A DNA stretch of 64,000 bases. Origin: Tricholoma matsutake (Eukaryota; Basidiomycota; Agaricomycetes; Agaricales; Tricholomataceae). The notes under the pieces were generated by a model, which saw nothing but the letters and a program-made list of their open reading frames with translations, was not told the origin of the DNA and searched no databases. The stretch is taken from assembly GCA_026075535.2 (NCBI GenBank), contig AP026541.1:1612001-1676000 (forward strand), written 5' to 3'. Numbering within the stretch: position 1 is the stretch's first letter; each line of letters starts with the position of its first letter. Shown piece after piece: positions 21,889 through 32,459 of this stretch. The position numbers and the translations under genes were made by a program.

Positions 21889-23690
21889 CTATGTCTGAGG
21901 ATTGTCTTCAAATTCAAGTGATTCCAGATCAAAATCCCCCATCTCCAAAATCAGGGCCTGGAATTGATGCACTTGATCTCCAAGATCAAGGTTATTGAGT
22001 GATTGCCAGAGTTCCTCAATGACATCACAATCATGATTGATTGTGGAATCTGGTCCTGGCAGCCAATGTTGCTGCTTGTTGTTCTCATTGTGCTTCCTTA
22101 ACTCATGTGGCACTTTCCTGGGATGTTTTGACAGCAGCAGCAGTTCTGGTAACAGTTGGACCACCACTGGGATTCTTCTCAGTGGGAATGGGTGTGTGTG
22201 AAGAGCGACGTGGGAGGGGTGTAAGTGATTGGACTTGTTGTACATCTGTATCATGAGTGCCCCTGTCCAGAGAGTTGCAATCGACAACTGGGTCTTCATT
22301 GTCCTCATTATCCAGGGATAGGGGGCTGAAGTTTGATGTAGAGCCTTCAGTCTCGACCCCCCCATTTTCCATGGTAGGCATAGGCAGTGCCAGTGAGTGA
22401 CCATCATGACTTTCGAGGAATCTAACATGGTAGGAACTGTGGATTTTTCTTGTCACACAGTCATAGCATCAATACAATTTTGATTTTGAATCATACCCTA
22501 CCAATATGCATTCAATGGAGTGTTCGAAGATTTTAGGGTTGTCCTTCCTGGGGATAAGGACAAAAGCTCAGCAACCGATTTCTTTCAGGTAAGAGTAGTC
22601 AGGCTTTCTTTTGTACCATAGTTCCCAAGGTGTGGTTCCTTTGAGGGAGCGAGTAGTGGGTTTTGCATGTAAATGGGAGGCTGTTAAATAGAATTTGTCC
22701 CATAAATAGCTGTTAATCCAGAGTAAATCTGCATTGTATGGGCCTTAGCCATGAGTGTCCTGTGCATATGTTTGATGTGCCCGATGTGTGCAGAGGTATG
22801 GGGAGTGGTATCATTGCTCTGTTCCCCAAGTCTTCAACCAGGCCTCCATTTCATGCAACTTAAGCTCCCCATTATCGGTGATGTAGATTTCAACTTTAAG
22901 ACCCATTTCAGTTTCTTGGGTTTGTTTATGGACTCATCTCAAACATATACATATATTGGGTCATATTATGCTAAGTAGAATAAGCTGGATATAAGGCACA
23001 TTTATGTTATGCTATGCTATGTTAGACTATTGTAAGTCTGCCCCTACAGACTCACGACACACATCGATGAACAATCACAAACAATAGTCACGTGATGGAC
23101 AAACAATTGACGAACAATTGACATACAGCATTTCTGGTCCTGGACTGCTTTACTTCCTGGCTTCCCTGGACTAATTCATAACCTCAGCAGGCTTTAAGTT
23201 CAGGAAAAGAATCATATTTGTTGTGAAGGGGTATTGACCAAGGAAAGGAGGTGTAGTCATCAACTCTATCCATTACATATGAATTCCCGGTACGAGACTT
23301 CACTGCATGCGGTCCTGACAAATCAACCCATACTTTCTGCAACTTCCTCATCACCTTGTGACCAGGCCCCTCCTCACGTCTTTTTGGGACAGGTGTCTTT
23401 GTCTGTTTTTCAAACACACATGATTCGCACTTAGGTGGTTTTGGTGAAGAAACAAGAGGTGCACCTGTGAATGTCCCTTTTTTGGCCATATCCCAGATGG
23501 ATTGGTAGTTGGCATGGCCAAGATGGCAGTGCCATGTTTCCAAGTTTGGGGATTTGTGTATGGAAAAGGCATGGTCGACAGCAGCAGAGTGGAGGTTGAG
23601 TGAGTAGAGTTTCTTGGAGAGTCTGGATCCTCATGCAACTAGTGCACCGGTGGACTTGTCCGTAATCCAACACTCTGTGTTATCAAAGTG
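21889..23690 (-). pseudogene. copia integrase, split by an insertion
   Basis: On the minus strand the zinc-binding region WHCHLGHANYQSIWDMAKKG plus CESCVFEKQTKTPVP (HHCC) leads to the core VWVDLSGPHAVKSRTGNSYV (first Asp of DDE). The protein breaks after FPELKA near 23197 and resumes near 22925 with ETEMGLKVEIYITDNGELKL (second Asp) and, in degenerate form, the region around HTPHTSAHIGHIKR. The Pro/Ser/Thr-rich stretch at 21889-22456 links integrase to RT. Several stops. Confidence 0.85.
22925..23195. mobile_element. unidentified insertion inside the copia integrase
   Basis: Coding homology stops and restarts around this segment, so it is a secondary insertion. It contains the palindrome at 23035-23056 (GTAAGTCTG...CAGACTCAC), also found beside the Tc1 element at 5413-5434. 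No clear terminal repeats or target duplication could be read. Confidence 0.5.
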
Positions 23691-23789
23691 TGTGGCAACA
23701 TTTGAGTCGTCAGCCAATACTCCTACAGAGATGAGTCAGACAGTCGAGTTTGGGATATAGAGCACGTTACATAAGAGAATTGATGTGCC

Positions 23790-25275
23790 TCAGGCTATCC
23801 AGAGTTTGATATCCCTGACACCAATGGCAGCTATTGAGGAACCTCCCACCCCTCTAATGGTACATGGTTGAGTTGGACAAAGGGTAAGGAAATCCAATCT
23901 GTCAGGTGAAATATGTACAGTTGCACCAGAGTCAACAATAAAGGGATGCTCATCCAGTGAAAGGTGAGATTGACGGGTCTGAGTAAGTGGTTCAACAGTG
24001 AACGCATCATCAGTATGCATGGATGTATGTTGGTTCCAGTCAAGAGTTGTAGACACCTCCTCCTCAACAACAATCCATCCCTTGTATTCAACCTCTTTGA
24101 TGGAAGCAGTGGGAAGGGGATCACATGCAAGGCCAGCAAATTCTGGGTGGGAGGCGATGGGCGTAGGGGATTCAGAATCGACCATGACCGTGAAGGCACC
24201 TCCTTTGACATCCTTTACTGTAATTGAGATCCTGGAGCTAGCAGTACCCAGTGCTTTCTTCTTGAGCACCAGCTTCTGTGTGGCTTTGGATTCATCAATG
24301 GTCTTCCTGGCCATGCTGCCTCCAGGCTTGATGCAGTACTCCATAGTACACCCAGTCTTTTTACAGACAGATTCCCACAAGTGGGTGCATTAGGCACTTT
24401 GTTTGGTTTGGTCCAGGCAGTAAGTGCAATGGTGGAGCGAGAATCATGACACTGGTCATTCTGAAGGAGTGACTGTTCATTCTCCAGGAACAGGCGGATG
24501 TCCTTTGACCCATATGGGGAACTGGCAGTCGAGGCAGCAATGTCGTGGGATATAATGGATCGTGCATGTGGGAAGTTGTCGCTAAGGGAATTAAGGAGGG
24601 CAATACAACAGAGTAGGTCTGCTTTTATGTCCCCCATGGCAAAAGCATGCTCAATGAGAGTGCAAATCCTCTCTGCTGTTTCAGGGAGTGGCACATCCTT
24701 TGAGCACTGGATGGAAAGCACTTGTTGGAGCAATTGGACCTGGTGGACTGGACCTTCCTTCTGATGATGATCTTGGAGAGTTTTCCAATTTACATCAGGG
24801 CCCTTCTTGATATCAAGGAATGGGTGCTCGGATGGGGAAACACTGGAAGCAAGAAAGGCATACGCAAGATGCGAGTTAGCTGCCCAGTTCACAAGAGCAT
24901 GGGTTTCTGTAGATGTAGGTGAGGTAATATCACTGGTCGCATCTTCTTAGAGTCCATTCAGCGAGAGGGCGATTGTGATTTCCTTGCACCATTCTTTGTA
25001 ATTAGACTTAAGTTTGTCCAACTTCTCCCCTGAGTACTGAACTGACAACTTGATGAGAGAAATAGAAGGTGGGTTTGTTTCAGCAACCATAGTGTAGAAA
25101 GCAGAAGTGGTAATGGCAGGTGAGCATCGAGTAAGACAATGTCAAAGAAGACAAAGGGGAGAGACAGGTTGGGTAGTCTGATCCCGTTAAGTTGTGATCC
25201 GAGATCTAAGTGATCTAGGGGTCCAATCAAAAATGGCATAGGTAAACACTGAGTGGCTAGGAGATTTTCTACCAT
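23790..25275 (-). pseudogene. copia gag and protease
   Basis: Gag starts at the ATG at 25275 (MVENLLATQCL) soon after the primer-binding region. The central gag (24892-24215) has an intact 225-codon frame with LLCCIALLNSLSDNFPHARS. Frameshifted to 24380, a Cys/His segment around CKKTGCTMEYCIKPGG resembles a retroviral zinc knuckle, followed by the protease motif HPFIVDSGATVHISPDR (aspartic protease DSGA) near 23925. At least two frameshifts make it inactive. Confidence 0.9.
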
Positions 25276-25284
25276 TGTCTAAAT

Positions 25285-25306
25285 ATGACGGGAGTGGCCC
25301 ATAACC
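25285..25306 (-). promoter_or_regulatory. candidate primer-binding site of the copia element
   Basis: Immediately inside the 5' LTR the element sense reads GGTTATGGGCCACTCC. A tRNA-complementary primer site is expected exactly here; I cannot assign the tRNA. Confidence 0.5.
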
Positions 25307-25665
25307 TGTAGAAAATCAATCCTAGTACAACAAGAGTGAACTCAGTCTCTGTATAAGTGACTCTATTATTACTGTACCTAGTACAGCAAGAGTGAACTAT
25401 AAGTACAGTAAGTAATCATTCACTACTGAATAATAAGTTGTTACTCACCTCAGTCTCTGTATAAGTGACTGAGGTGATCTGGTATCCATCTACTGTATAT
25501 ATACGAGTCAGGTTAGATAAAGAAGAATGGTATAAAGGTATCCATGACATGGATACAAACACACGCATCAAAGGGATGCACTAAGTATACATGCATCAAT
25601 TAACATGCCGAGATCTGTATTTGGCAATATGGCATTCGCATGCACTCATGGTGTCATTCTCAACA
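25307..25665 (-). repeat. copia 5' LTR, 359 bp, with internal duplication
   Basis: It matches the other LTR except for single changes and a 53-bp duplication near its outer-left part (about 25325-25395), which repeats the AACAAGAGTGAACT segment and a partial copy of the TSS hairpin. The extra copy arose after insertion in one LTR only. Confidence 0.92.
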
Positions 25666-25670
25666 GTATA

Positions 25671-26258
25671 TAGTGGCAAAAGCAATAGGTGCTGCGAGAG
25701 GGATGGCATGGCCTGGGTGTAGTGTTGTTATGTGGCTGAGCAGGCACACTGGCAGCAGTGGTATCACAAGGTGATTATGCTTACCACTGGCACACTACCA
25801 GCCTGAGTAATCCGGATCCTCTCTACAACATCGTACATAGGCCAGTGGGTAGAAATGTGGGTCAGTGAGGAGCCAGGAGGGATTATCAGGCAAGTTTGGA
25901 TGTTTGGATGTTCAGACATCCCCAGACAGTCGGAATTTTCAATATTGAGATGTCCTCTTTTTATCTGTCTTTCAGAATCTTAGAAGCCTTGGAGACTGGA
26001 ACTGGAAACCAATGAACCTGAAATGATTGTTTGCTCTTTTGCTCCTGTCTGGTTTCAGTCTTTTTTCTGGTTTGATCAACTTGGACCCTCCAAACACTAG
26101 GCAGGCACCATGTATGAGAAGACAGCTGACCAAGGTTGATATATGCAGTGTCATTGTAGTTTCCAGGTGGTTTCAATAAACCATCATGATAATTGCAAGC
26201 ATTCTGCCTAACTCTTCATCATGATACATGTCACAACTGCCAGTGATGATGACCAGTG
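25671..26258. other. no supported gene
   Basis: Short ORFs only. Nothing recognisable between the copia target duplication and the gypsy remnant. Confidence 0.5.
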
Positions 26259-27050
26259 TGTTAGGGTGACACCCACTATCTGCTAGCTAAGACTGTGCGG
26301 GTTCTCTCTACAAGAAGGGGGCAGGATGCATGCGCATGATGGGGGAACTGATGGTTTTGATGCGAGGGGTTTGGGAACCTGAAGAGAATTGTAAGTGAGC
26401 ACATAATGCAATCGCCCAATTCTTTAAACGTAATCCAAATGCTCTGTGTTGCATTGCGAGAATGGTTTATGAGGGGATGAAATTCTGGCCTTACCAAAAT
26501 TTCATGGAGGGGACAGATTGTTAGGATTGATGGGCACCACAGACACTCTTTGTGTGTGTCGATCATTTTGGTATGCCACCCTTTCTTTACTCATCTGACA
26601 AAGACCCTTTATCATAGAATTACTTATATATTCCCTCTTACCTATACATGCACCCTCAGTCACTTATACACAGTGCTGAGGGTGAGCCACTTTATTTTTC
26701 TTTATGCACAAACTATTACTGCTCGTACCACAGTCTAATCTGTGTTATCTTAGGTATGATCTTATCAATAAAGTCACTTATACACAGTGCTGAGGTCTAA
26801 TCTGTGTTATCTTAGTCAATCTACGGTATTGATTCTAACACAGATACAATATTTTCTCACCTGGAAGTTGAGGCATAAAAGGGGGGTAATGTTAGGAAAC
26901 AGCCCCATTACCTAATAAAATTTCATTTTATTTTATTATGTCAAATTATGCTACATTACACCAAATGATGCTATACTTTGATAGCATGAGAATTTTATTT
27001 CACATGCATCAATATGTATGTGCATGTACGAGCACATCAGTAACAACAAT
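26259..27050 (+). mobile_element. rearranged gypsy remnant: inverted LTR end, pol end and LTR start
   Basis: 26259-26371 is the inverted 3' end of the 1221-1600 LTR type (starts TGTTAGGGTGACACCC). It is fused directly to forward pol-end sequence (26373-26885) homologous to 1030-1209, then a polypurine tract and the LTR start at 26890, which stops at 27050. Relative to the 1-1.6 kb copy most differences are CpG to TpG or CpA. A solo LTR is nested inside. The mixed orientation needs at least one inversion or template switch. Confidence 0.85.
26514..26845 (+). mobile_element. solo LTR, 322 bp, nested in gypsy remnant, CAGAT target duplication
   Basis: The LTR 26519-26840 begins TGTTAGGATTGATGGG and ends TTGATTCTAACA, flanked by perfect CAGAT (26514-26518 and 26841-26845). 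Removing it and one CAGAT restores the gypsy sequence seen at 1170-1185. It has a TATA-like site (26623-26630) and the shared TSS hairpin at 26651-26684, partly repeated at 26771-26796. Confidence 0.93.
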
Positions 27051-27500
27051 GTCCATAACAATAACCAAATTTGGAAGTGGAAAAGGTTGCATGTGATCCA
27101 ACAGACCATCAATGAAATCATCGAAGTGGCGTGCTGTGAAAGATCCCTCGACAATTTTACTATAGATCACTCCATTCACTGAAAGTGCTGGAAGCAATGA
27201 GTAGCTGTAATGCCAATAGTTTTGAGGGATTGTTCAATAGATATATTGATTTGATTGACACACTGCTTCCCTCGAACAAAAAAGCATTTTTTCGTTGCAC
27301 ATTCATTATGATATGCCCAAGCACGACACCATAAAGATGTTCGTCTATTGAATGAGCTTTCATCAACAAACACAGTCTGTTTGGCAGTGTACCTGAGTCC
27401 ATAGTTATAGCAGAAATTTGCATGCTTGGCCTCATTGTGTTCCAGGGCATGTCATGTAAGCTAGTAAGTAAGTAAGGTGATATCTGCACCATTGTCAAAC
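27051..27500 (-). pseudogene. DDE-type (Tc1/mariner-like) transposase fragment
   Basis: Minus-strand frames give KQTVFVDESSFNRRTSLW (first catalytic Asp), CATKKCFFVRGKQ, then LLPALSVNG-like MLPALSVNGVIYSKIVEGSF, FIDGLLDHMQPFPLPN and VIVMD (second Asp). The sequence then jumps into gypsy LTR at 27050, so the catalytic Glu region is missing. A frameshift separates the two blocks. It is the same broad family as the transposase at 60.4-61.5 kb. Confidence 0.85.
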
Positions 27501-28600
27501 AGTCTTTGCATGCTTAGAAAGATGGTTCTGAACCGTCACATGCATTGAATAAATTGATTATCGACAATTGTTCCACTTACTTGGGGGTCTGAATATGGAG
27601 GAAATACTGAAAATATAGGTTTCATGAGTTTCTGCAAGAATGAGGCATTCAAAAATCTGGTTTTCCTGACAGTTAGTCTTGGAACATGTCCCAGTAAGTC
27701 AGAAAAATGGTTTGGTAATTTTTACTATCTTACATAAGTTCTGAAGGAGGTAATCATGAAATTATGACAACTTGAAGTTGTATCTTCAGCACTACACATG
27801 CAAAATTCATGATTTTCACTGTTCCCAAGTCCCTCAGGCCTATCAAAGTTGGGAACATAGGTATCTCAATTTTCAGTGGCCCGAGTCGCCTGTACTATCT
27901 AGATGTCAAATGTGCATGTGATGGTTCTGAACCATCATGTGCATTAAGATGCATGTGACAGTTTCTCGACAACATTACTTTTGATGTGAGACAGACATCA
28001 TGTGTAGCCACTTTGGAAAACTTATGTATAAGTAGTGCTGTGCATTTAGTCACCACTACTTTTGTACAATGTTGTACATCAATAGTAACATTGTCGACAA
28101 TAAATTTATTCAATGCACATGTTGGTCAAATGGCCAAGTCCTGTAGTGGAAGCAGAGGTGCAACCCTTCAGGAAAGTGGTTGAAGGCAAAGACCAATCCA
28201 TCCAGTAAGTGTGGTGTTCTGCCCAACTCTGTCCATGACCCACCCTCGGCCAGTAATGGTTGAGTTCCAACATGCCTGTACTATACCCACCTTTATAGTC
28301 ATCGGTCATGACCATTTGTGATAGCTTTGCTTAGTGTCATAGCTTAGTGTAACATATAGTAACATAGCATATCATAGTAACCAAGTGTAGTTGTATCTTG
28401 ATCTTTACATATCCTAAATTCATAATTCCAACTGCTCTTGGGTCCCTCAGATTTACTAAGGTTTGAATCATAGGTATCTTGAATTCTGGTGTCTGGAGTC
28501 CATTGCAATAGCTTGTACTCTGCAGCTGCCAACTGTGTTGTAAGTATTAGCATCACAGCTTAGTGTAACATAGTTGGAAGGCTGCAGGTTAGGTATCCTC
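27501..28600. other. repeat-rich non-coding region with inverted repeats
   Basis: CACATGCATTGAATAAATT at about 27537 recurs inverted at about 28086-28122, and perfect small palindromes GATGGTTC/GAACC(G/A)TC lie at 27521 and 27914. These may be ends of the adjacent mariner-like element. No gene is supported. Confidence 0.4.
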
Positions 28601-29620
28601 ACTGAGTCGGAATGGTGAGACCAGAGTTACAAAGTGGGAATGTAAGTTACTACCAATGGGCAATATAGAAACTACTATATCTTTGTTGCATGGAAAAGTG
28701 GGAGCAAAGGTATCTAATTAAAAGGTGAAATATATACATGAAAAGATGGAAAGGCCAGCCATCTGTTTTAATAGGGCTGCATCGGGCCTAGCCATTGTAA
28801 GTAATTAGTCCGCATCAGAAAACCATGCCGGTGAGTCTATGTTTGGAAAAGGTGATGTGTCGAGGAGTACAGTGACATGTTATTGTGTTGGGGAGCTGTC
28901 ATAGTATATTGTGTCCTGCACCAGGACTGGGTCAAGTTATTCCAGGACCAGAAACAGTCTCGCCAGCCTCCACACGGCGCGTTGCGAATCGTTTCAGATG
29001 AAGTGCCCAAAACACGAGAACAGGTAGTGGCACATACAAGTCCTACGGTTGAGCATTGAGCAATACGAGGCAGGTGTCACTGATCAAATACCGAATTACT
29101 TTTCGTTTACAATAGTCGGTCTGGTCACGAGGGAGGTTCAACTTCCATTTCCAACTGCTACTATGCACAGTGTGATTGGTGTGACATGTATGTACAATGT
29201 AAAGGAGTGTGTGTGCGCGCGCGCTGGTGTGGTAAGTGTGGTAAGGTTATGGATATGGATACAGGGTCATGTGCGTCAATCGTGGTAGTAAGAGTCCTGA
29301 TCATGAGGGAATGTGCGGTCGTAATCATGTTGCATCGAGGATGGAGTGTAAGAATAACACATTGAAGATGCGGGTGGTGGATACATATGTACGTCATAGC
29401 ACGAGAGCGATGCGAGGAAGAGACAAAGCAGAAAGCGATGCAATATGCGATGCGAAGTTGAACGCGAACAGCGAATGTTAAAGGGAAAATGAGATGTCAA
29501 ACCAGCATCGAGTTGAGAACGGGATCCGTATCAAGCAGGGAGGCAGGCGCCGTCAAGACTTGCACTCTACCCGCGAAGCAGACCTTGGAAAAAAGAGAAA
29601 ACGTGAAATGAAAAGGGTAG
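28600..29620. other. entry to host island 2; no gene seen
   Basis: 28640-28720 repeats the dispersed segment of about 2800-2855. From about 28960 CpG frequency becomes normal. A purine/CG alternating tract GTGTGTGTGCGCGCGCGC is at about 29208-29224. ORFs here lack support. Confidence 0.4.
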
Positions 29621-30475
29621 CTAGCTATCGAGTTTGGCAAGCGGGGACACTGTCCGTCTTCCTTTTGAAAATACCTCAGTTCCAGCACGATCGGAGCCCA
29701 GCGCATTGGAGCGTACAGCAAGACGGGATCGATGCCGTAGTATGAGGGAAGCAACTAGCTGTGGAGGGGATAAAGTCGGAGCAGTGGAAGTGGATGCACG
29801 GGAGGGCGATGGAGAGCGGTAAGGGGCACATCGAGTTGATTTGGATTTGGAGGAGCGCTTCTCGTGTGGCTCAACGTCGACATCCATATCGACGAAGTCT
29901 ACAGGCGAAGGTTCACACACATCGACATCATCAACTTGCATCTGCATCTCCACGTCCTCATTCGCGCCATCAACATCAACCACATCATAATCCCGGTACC
30001 CCTTCTTGAGGAGGTAGGTCCTCAAACGACATGCCAGCTGTCTATCCTGGGCCAACAACTCCGAGTCCAACCCACTTCTATCTGATACGTAGAGCCGATC
30101 CAGGACACCACATGCAACACTCCGCTGGAGCACCGCCAAGAAGGGTAGGTCTGGCGTAATTTGTGACGACGCGTCTCTGCATTTTGTAGAGGTATTCTTG
30201 GACTTGTTTTTGGATGATTTGTGTAGCCTGGGACGTTTACGAGGTGGTTGATCTGAAGTCTGAGATAAAGGAAGTAGAATAGGATGGCATATACGTTTTC
30301 TGCGGGATTGGGAGTTGAGGGAAGACGGGGGATCAGGTTGGCTGGAAGGAAAAGGAATGATGCTAGTGGCGTTGGTAAGAGAGAGAGTACAAGTAGCAGG
30401 AGACTTGCTTAGTAATGGACGTGTTATCCATCGATTTGTGGAATCACCAAACGCTGCTCGAGACGCCAGCATCGT
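29621..30475 (-). CDS. uncharacterised protein, 284 aa, probably nuclear
   Basis: I do not recognise this protein. The frame is open from 30646, but I choose the ATG at 30475 (MLASRAAFGDSTNRW) because a TATA-like ATATATAAAAG lies at about 30527-30537 on the minus strand, about 55 bp upstream. It is Ser/Arg/Pro-rich, with basic clusters like a nuclear localisation signal (SRRKRICHP, PPRKRPRLHKSSKNKSK), an apparently structured centre (FLAVLQRSVACGVLDRLYVS, then LRTYLLKKGYRDYDVVDVDG), an acidic Asp/Val segment and a basic Ser/Arg tail. GC-rich, CpG-normal sequence and one long uninterrupted frame suggest a host gene rather than a TE. No intron is needed in this model. Confidence 0.6.
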   Translation of the reverse strand, partial: TMLASRAAFGDSTNRWITRPLLSKSPATCTLSLTNATSIIPFPSSQPDPPSSLNSQSRRKRICHPILLPLSQTSDQPPRKRPRLHKSSKNKSKNTSTKCRDASSQITPDLPFLAVLQRSVACGVLDRLYVSDRSGLDSELLAQDRQLACRLRTYLLKKGYRDYDVVDVDGANEDVEMQMQVDDVDVCEPSPVDFVDMDVDVEPHEKRSSKSKSTRCAPYRSPSPSRASTSTAPTLSPPQLVASLILRHRSRLAVRSNALGSDRAGTEVFSKGRRTVSPLAKLDS

Positions 30476-30664
30476 AGCGAGAAAGAGAAAGGTGTGAGTC
30501 ACCGTTGCCAAACCCTTGTTCGTCGCTTTTATATATTTCCATGTGACCGTGGTCCATTCCGAATCTCCGAGTAGATCTAGCCTCGAGGCGCTACATGATC
30601 GATTCACATCCATGATAACAAGAACGCTGTCTCCCATGGCGAACATGATAGGATTCCTGGAATA

Positions 30665-31123
30665 TCAACACGACGCGAATAACGCGTTTTGATACTTGTT
30701 CACGTATCGGTCGCTATTTGAGATAACTAACGAAGCTGTATTTAACTCCTCTTCTTGCGGATCTCCGCCTGATATTCCACAGGAACGTGTCGAGGCTCGA
30801 GGCTCAACTATGGATGCCCAGCTTTCCTGGAGACTGGCACCATGGCCCGCGTGACTGTTCCGCAAAACGTGTTGACACCATACTGCCGAGTTTCTCATTT
30901 GCCCCTGAGTTCGCGACTGAAAATACCACGGTGTGTAGAGTACGTGCACCTCGTCCACATCGAGACGAGGTGAGGCATCGGGAACACCAATGAGATCACA
31001 TTCACGTGATGGGACCGCAGGTGGCGGTGCATTGCCCGCGTCACATTGGAAGAGCACTTGAATGATGTCAATCGGAAGTGGCCAAATGTTCAAGATAAAA
31101 CAAAGTAAACTCAAGGAGCACAT
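30665..31123 (-). CDS. doubtful small ORF upstream of the 284-aa gene
   Basis: 152 codons, in CpG-normal DNA. Residues about 26-50 (CDAGNAPPPAVPSRECDLIG) look protein-like, and the ECDLIGVPD part faintly recalls the DWIGPPD segment of mitochondrial COA8-type assembly factors, but the rest does not. GT and AG sites near 30945 and 30917 could remove an intron and change the downstream frame. It could be a real small gene with an unrecognised intron, a decayed gene or chance. Confidence 0.25.
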   Translation of the reverse strand: MCSLSLLCFILNIWPLPIDIIQVLFQCDAGNAPPPAVPSRECDLIGVPDASPRLDVDEVHVLYTPWYFQSRTQGQMRNSAVWCQHVLRNSHAGHGASLQESWASIVEPRASTRSCGISGGDPQEEELNTASLVISNSDRYVNKYQNALFASC

Positions 31124-32104
31124 TCCAGACCCAGAGCTTCTCCCTGGGGCCTGGACAGTTGGATTCTTCCGTTCTGCAAAGTCTATGGCTTAGCGACTTG
31201 CATGGGAGGCAGATCTCAAGGGGGTGGCGGAACGGGAAAAACCGACATCCACTCACCTTTTTTATTTCACGACCTCCATCGACCCCCTCCCCCCCCCTTC
31301 CTGCCATATATGGTAATTTCCCATCACGTGCAATGATTTTTCCCAAGTAATTTTCACAAAACTTTTTGTCGCTGACTATAGTATTGACTTCCTAGCGCAG
31401 CCCTTGTGCTTCCTACTATGCTAGCTATGATTTTGGATTTGACGTCGCTATGTCCTGCATGCCGCCATTTGGAGGATGATCTGTATTCAATTGGAAAGTG
31501 TGTCATCATGCTCAAACCTTGCTGATGACGTGTCACTGGCATCTCCCTCGACTACAAGCGACTTCCCCCAGCTAACTGTCCTAGCTTGGTCCCCTAAGCA
31601 CTGCCAATTCCTTCCTCTTGCCAGATTCCAAATCCTGTTGTGTTTTACACTGTGGTAACATTGGTAACATTGTCCAAATGCTTAAGTGTCATAATCTCCA
31701 AATACTGGCATCAAGTCGACATCGCATGTACCACAACCCATGGAACTCATACAAAATCAGTTAACCAGATGAAGTCCATGAATTATCTACCAGGCACCAT
31801 GTCACATGTGGGATCGTGGGGAGCAAGGTTGCCTAGTGAGGGGGAACAGTCATGGCTGAGCTCCAAGGCATGGTGCTGAAAGCATGAGAGATCAGGCAGT
31901 AGACTGGAGATTGAGATGTGGCAGCCGGCCACATTGAATTGGGGGCCAAGCATGGATTGGGTTGATATGACATATATTTGCAGTAAATCTATCTGTTTAT
32001 ACGAGTTAGAAAACTATTCGACACCCATTCTAAGTGATTCATGGCCAAACAAAGCATTCTGGATAGTTTACAAGTCTATAGAACTGTAATAGAACCTATT
32101 TGGT
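31124..32104. other. no supported gene
   Basis: GC-rich to about 31350, then repeat-like. A C tract is at 31285-31295. I see nothing else to name. Confidence 0.45.
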
Positions 32105-32222
32105 GGCTCAACGACACCTATCAGCACCATATATACCCTAGTACAATTTTTTTTTCAGCCTCTGGCAGGACCCCCCCCCCCCCCCTACCCATGGTTCAGG
32201 ATTCCCATTCCGCCACCCCCTT
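32105..32222 (+). repeat. dispersed C-tract repeat, copy 2
   Basis: Same block order as 19660-19773: CTCAACGACACCTATCAGCA, T tract, CAGCCTCTGGCAGGA, C(15) run, CATGGTTCAGGATTCCCATT and CACCCCCTTG. Confidence 0.65.
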
Positions 32223-32459
32223 GGCAGACCTATTGGTTTTCCATCCACTCTACTGGGTATACATAAATAGATGCAAATATCAGAAAAAGAACTAAAAATC
32301 AGAGGAATTGTTAGCTCATTCTGCAACTGTTTGCTGTTCATGGAAAAACAACTATGGACTGAGGATTTTTCTTTCATGTCTTTTTTGTGTTACCAGTAGT
32401 ATATATACCTTAGAAATAAGCAAAACAATGAACATTTTACTGAACAAGTCAATCTGTCT

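Larger units (their letters stand above)
19988..25670 (-). mobile_element. complete Ty1/copia LTR retrotransposon with GTATA target duplication
   Basis: Two LTRs (19993-20298 and 25307-25665) flank internal gag-protease-integrase-RT-RNase H on the minus strand, the copia order. The 5-bp duplication GTATA is perfect (19988-19992 and 25666-25670), which fixes the ends. Coding regions are broken by several frameshifts and stops, and an insertion of about 270 bp interrupts integrase near 22925-23195. The LTRs differ by a 53-bp duplication. Confidence 0.96.

Noticed and set aside
31068..31346. 92-codon minus-strand ORF as a gene
   Set aside because: No domain, low-complexity edges and overlap with non-coding C tracts.
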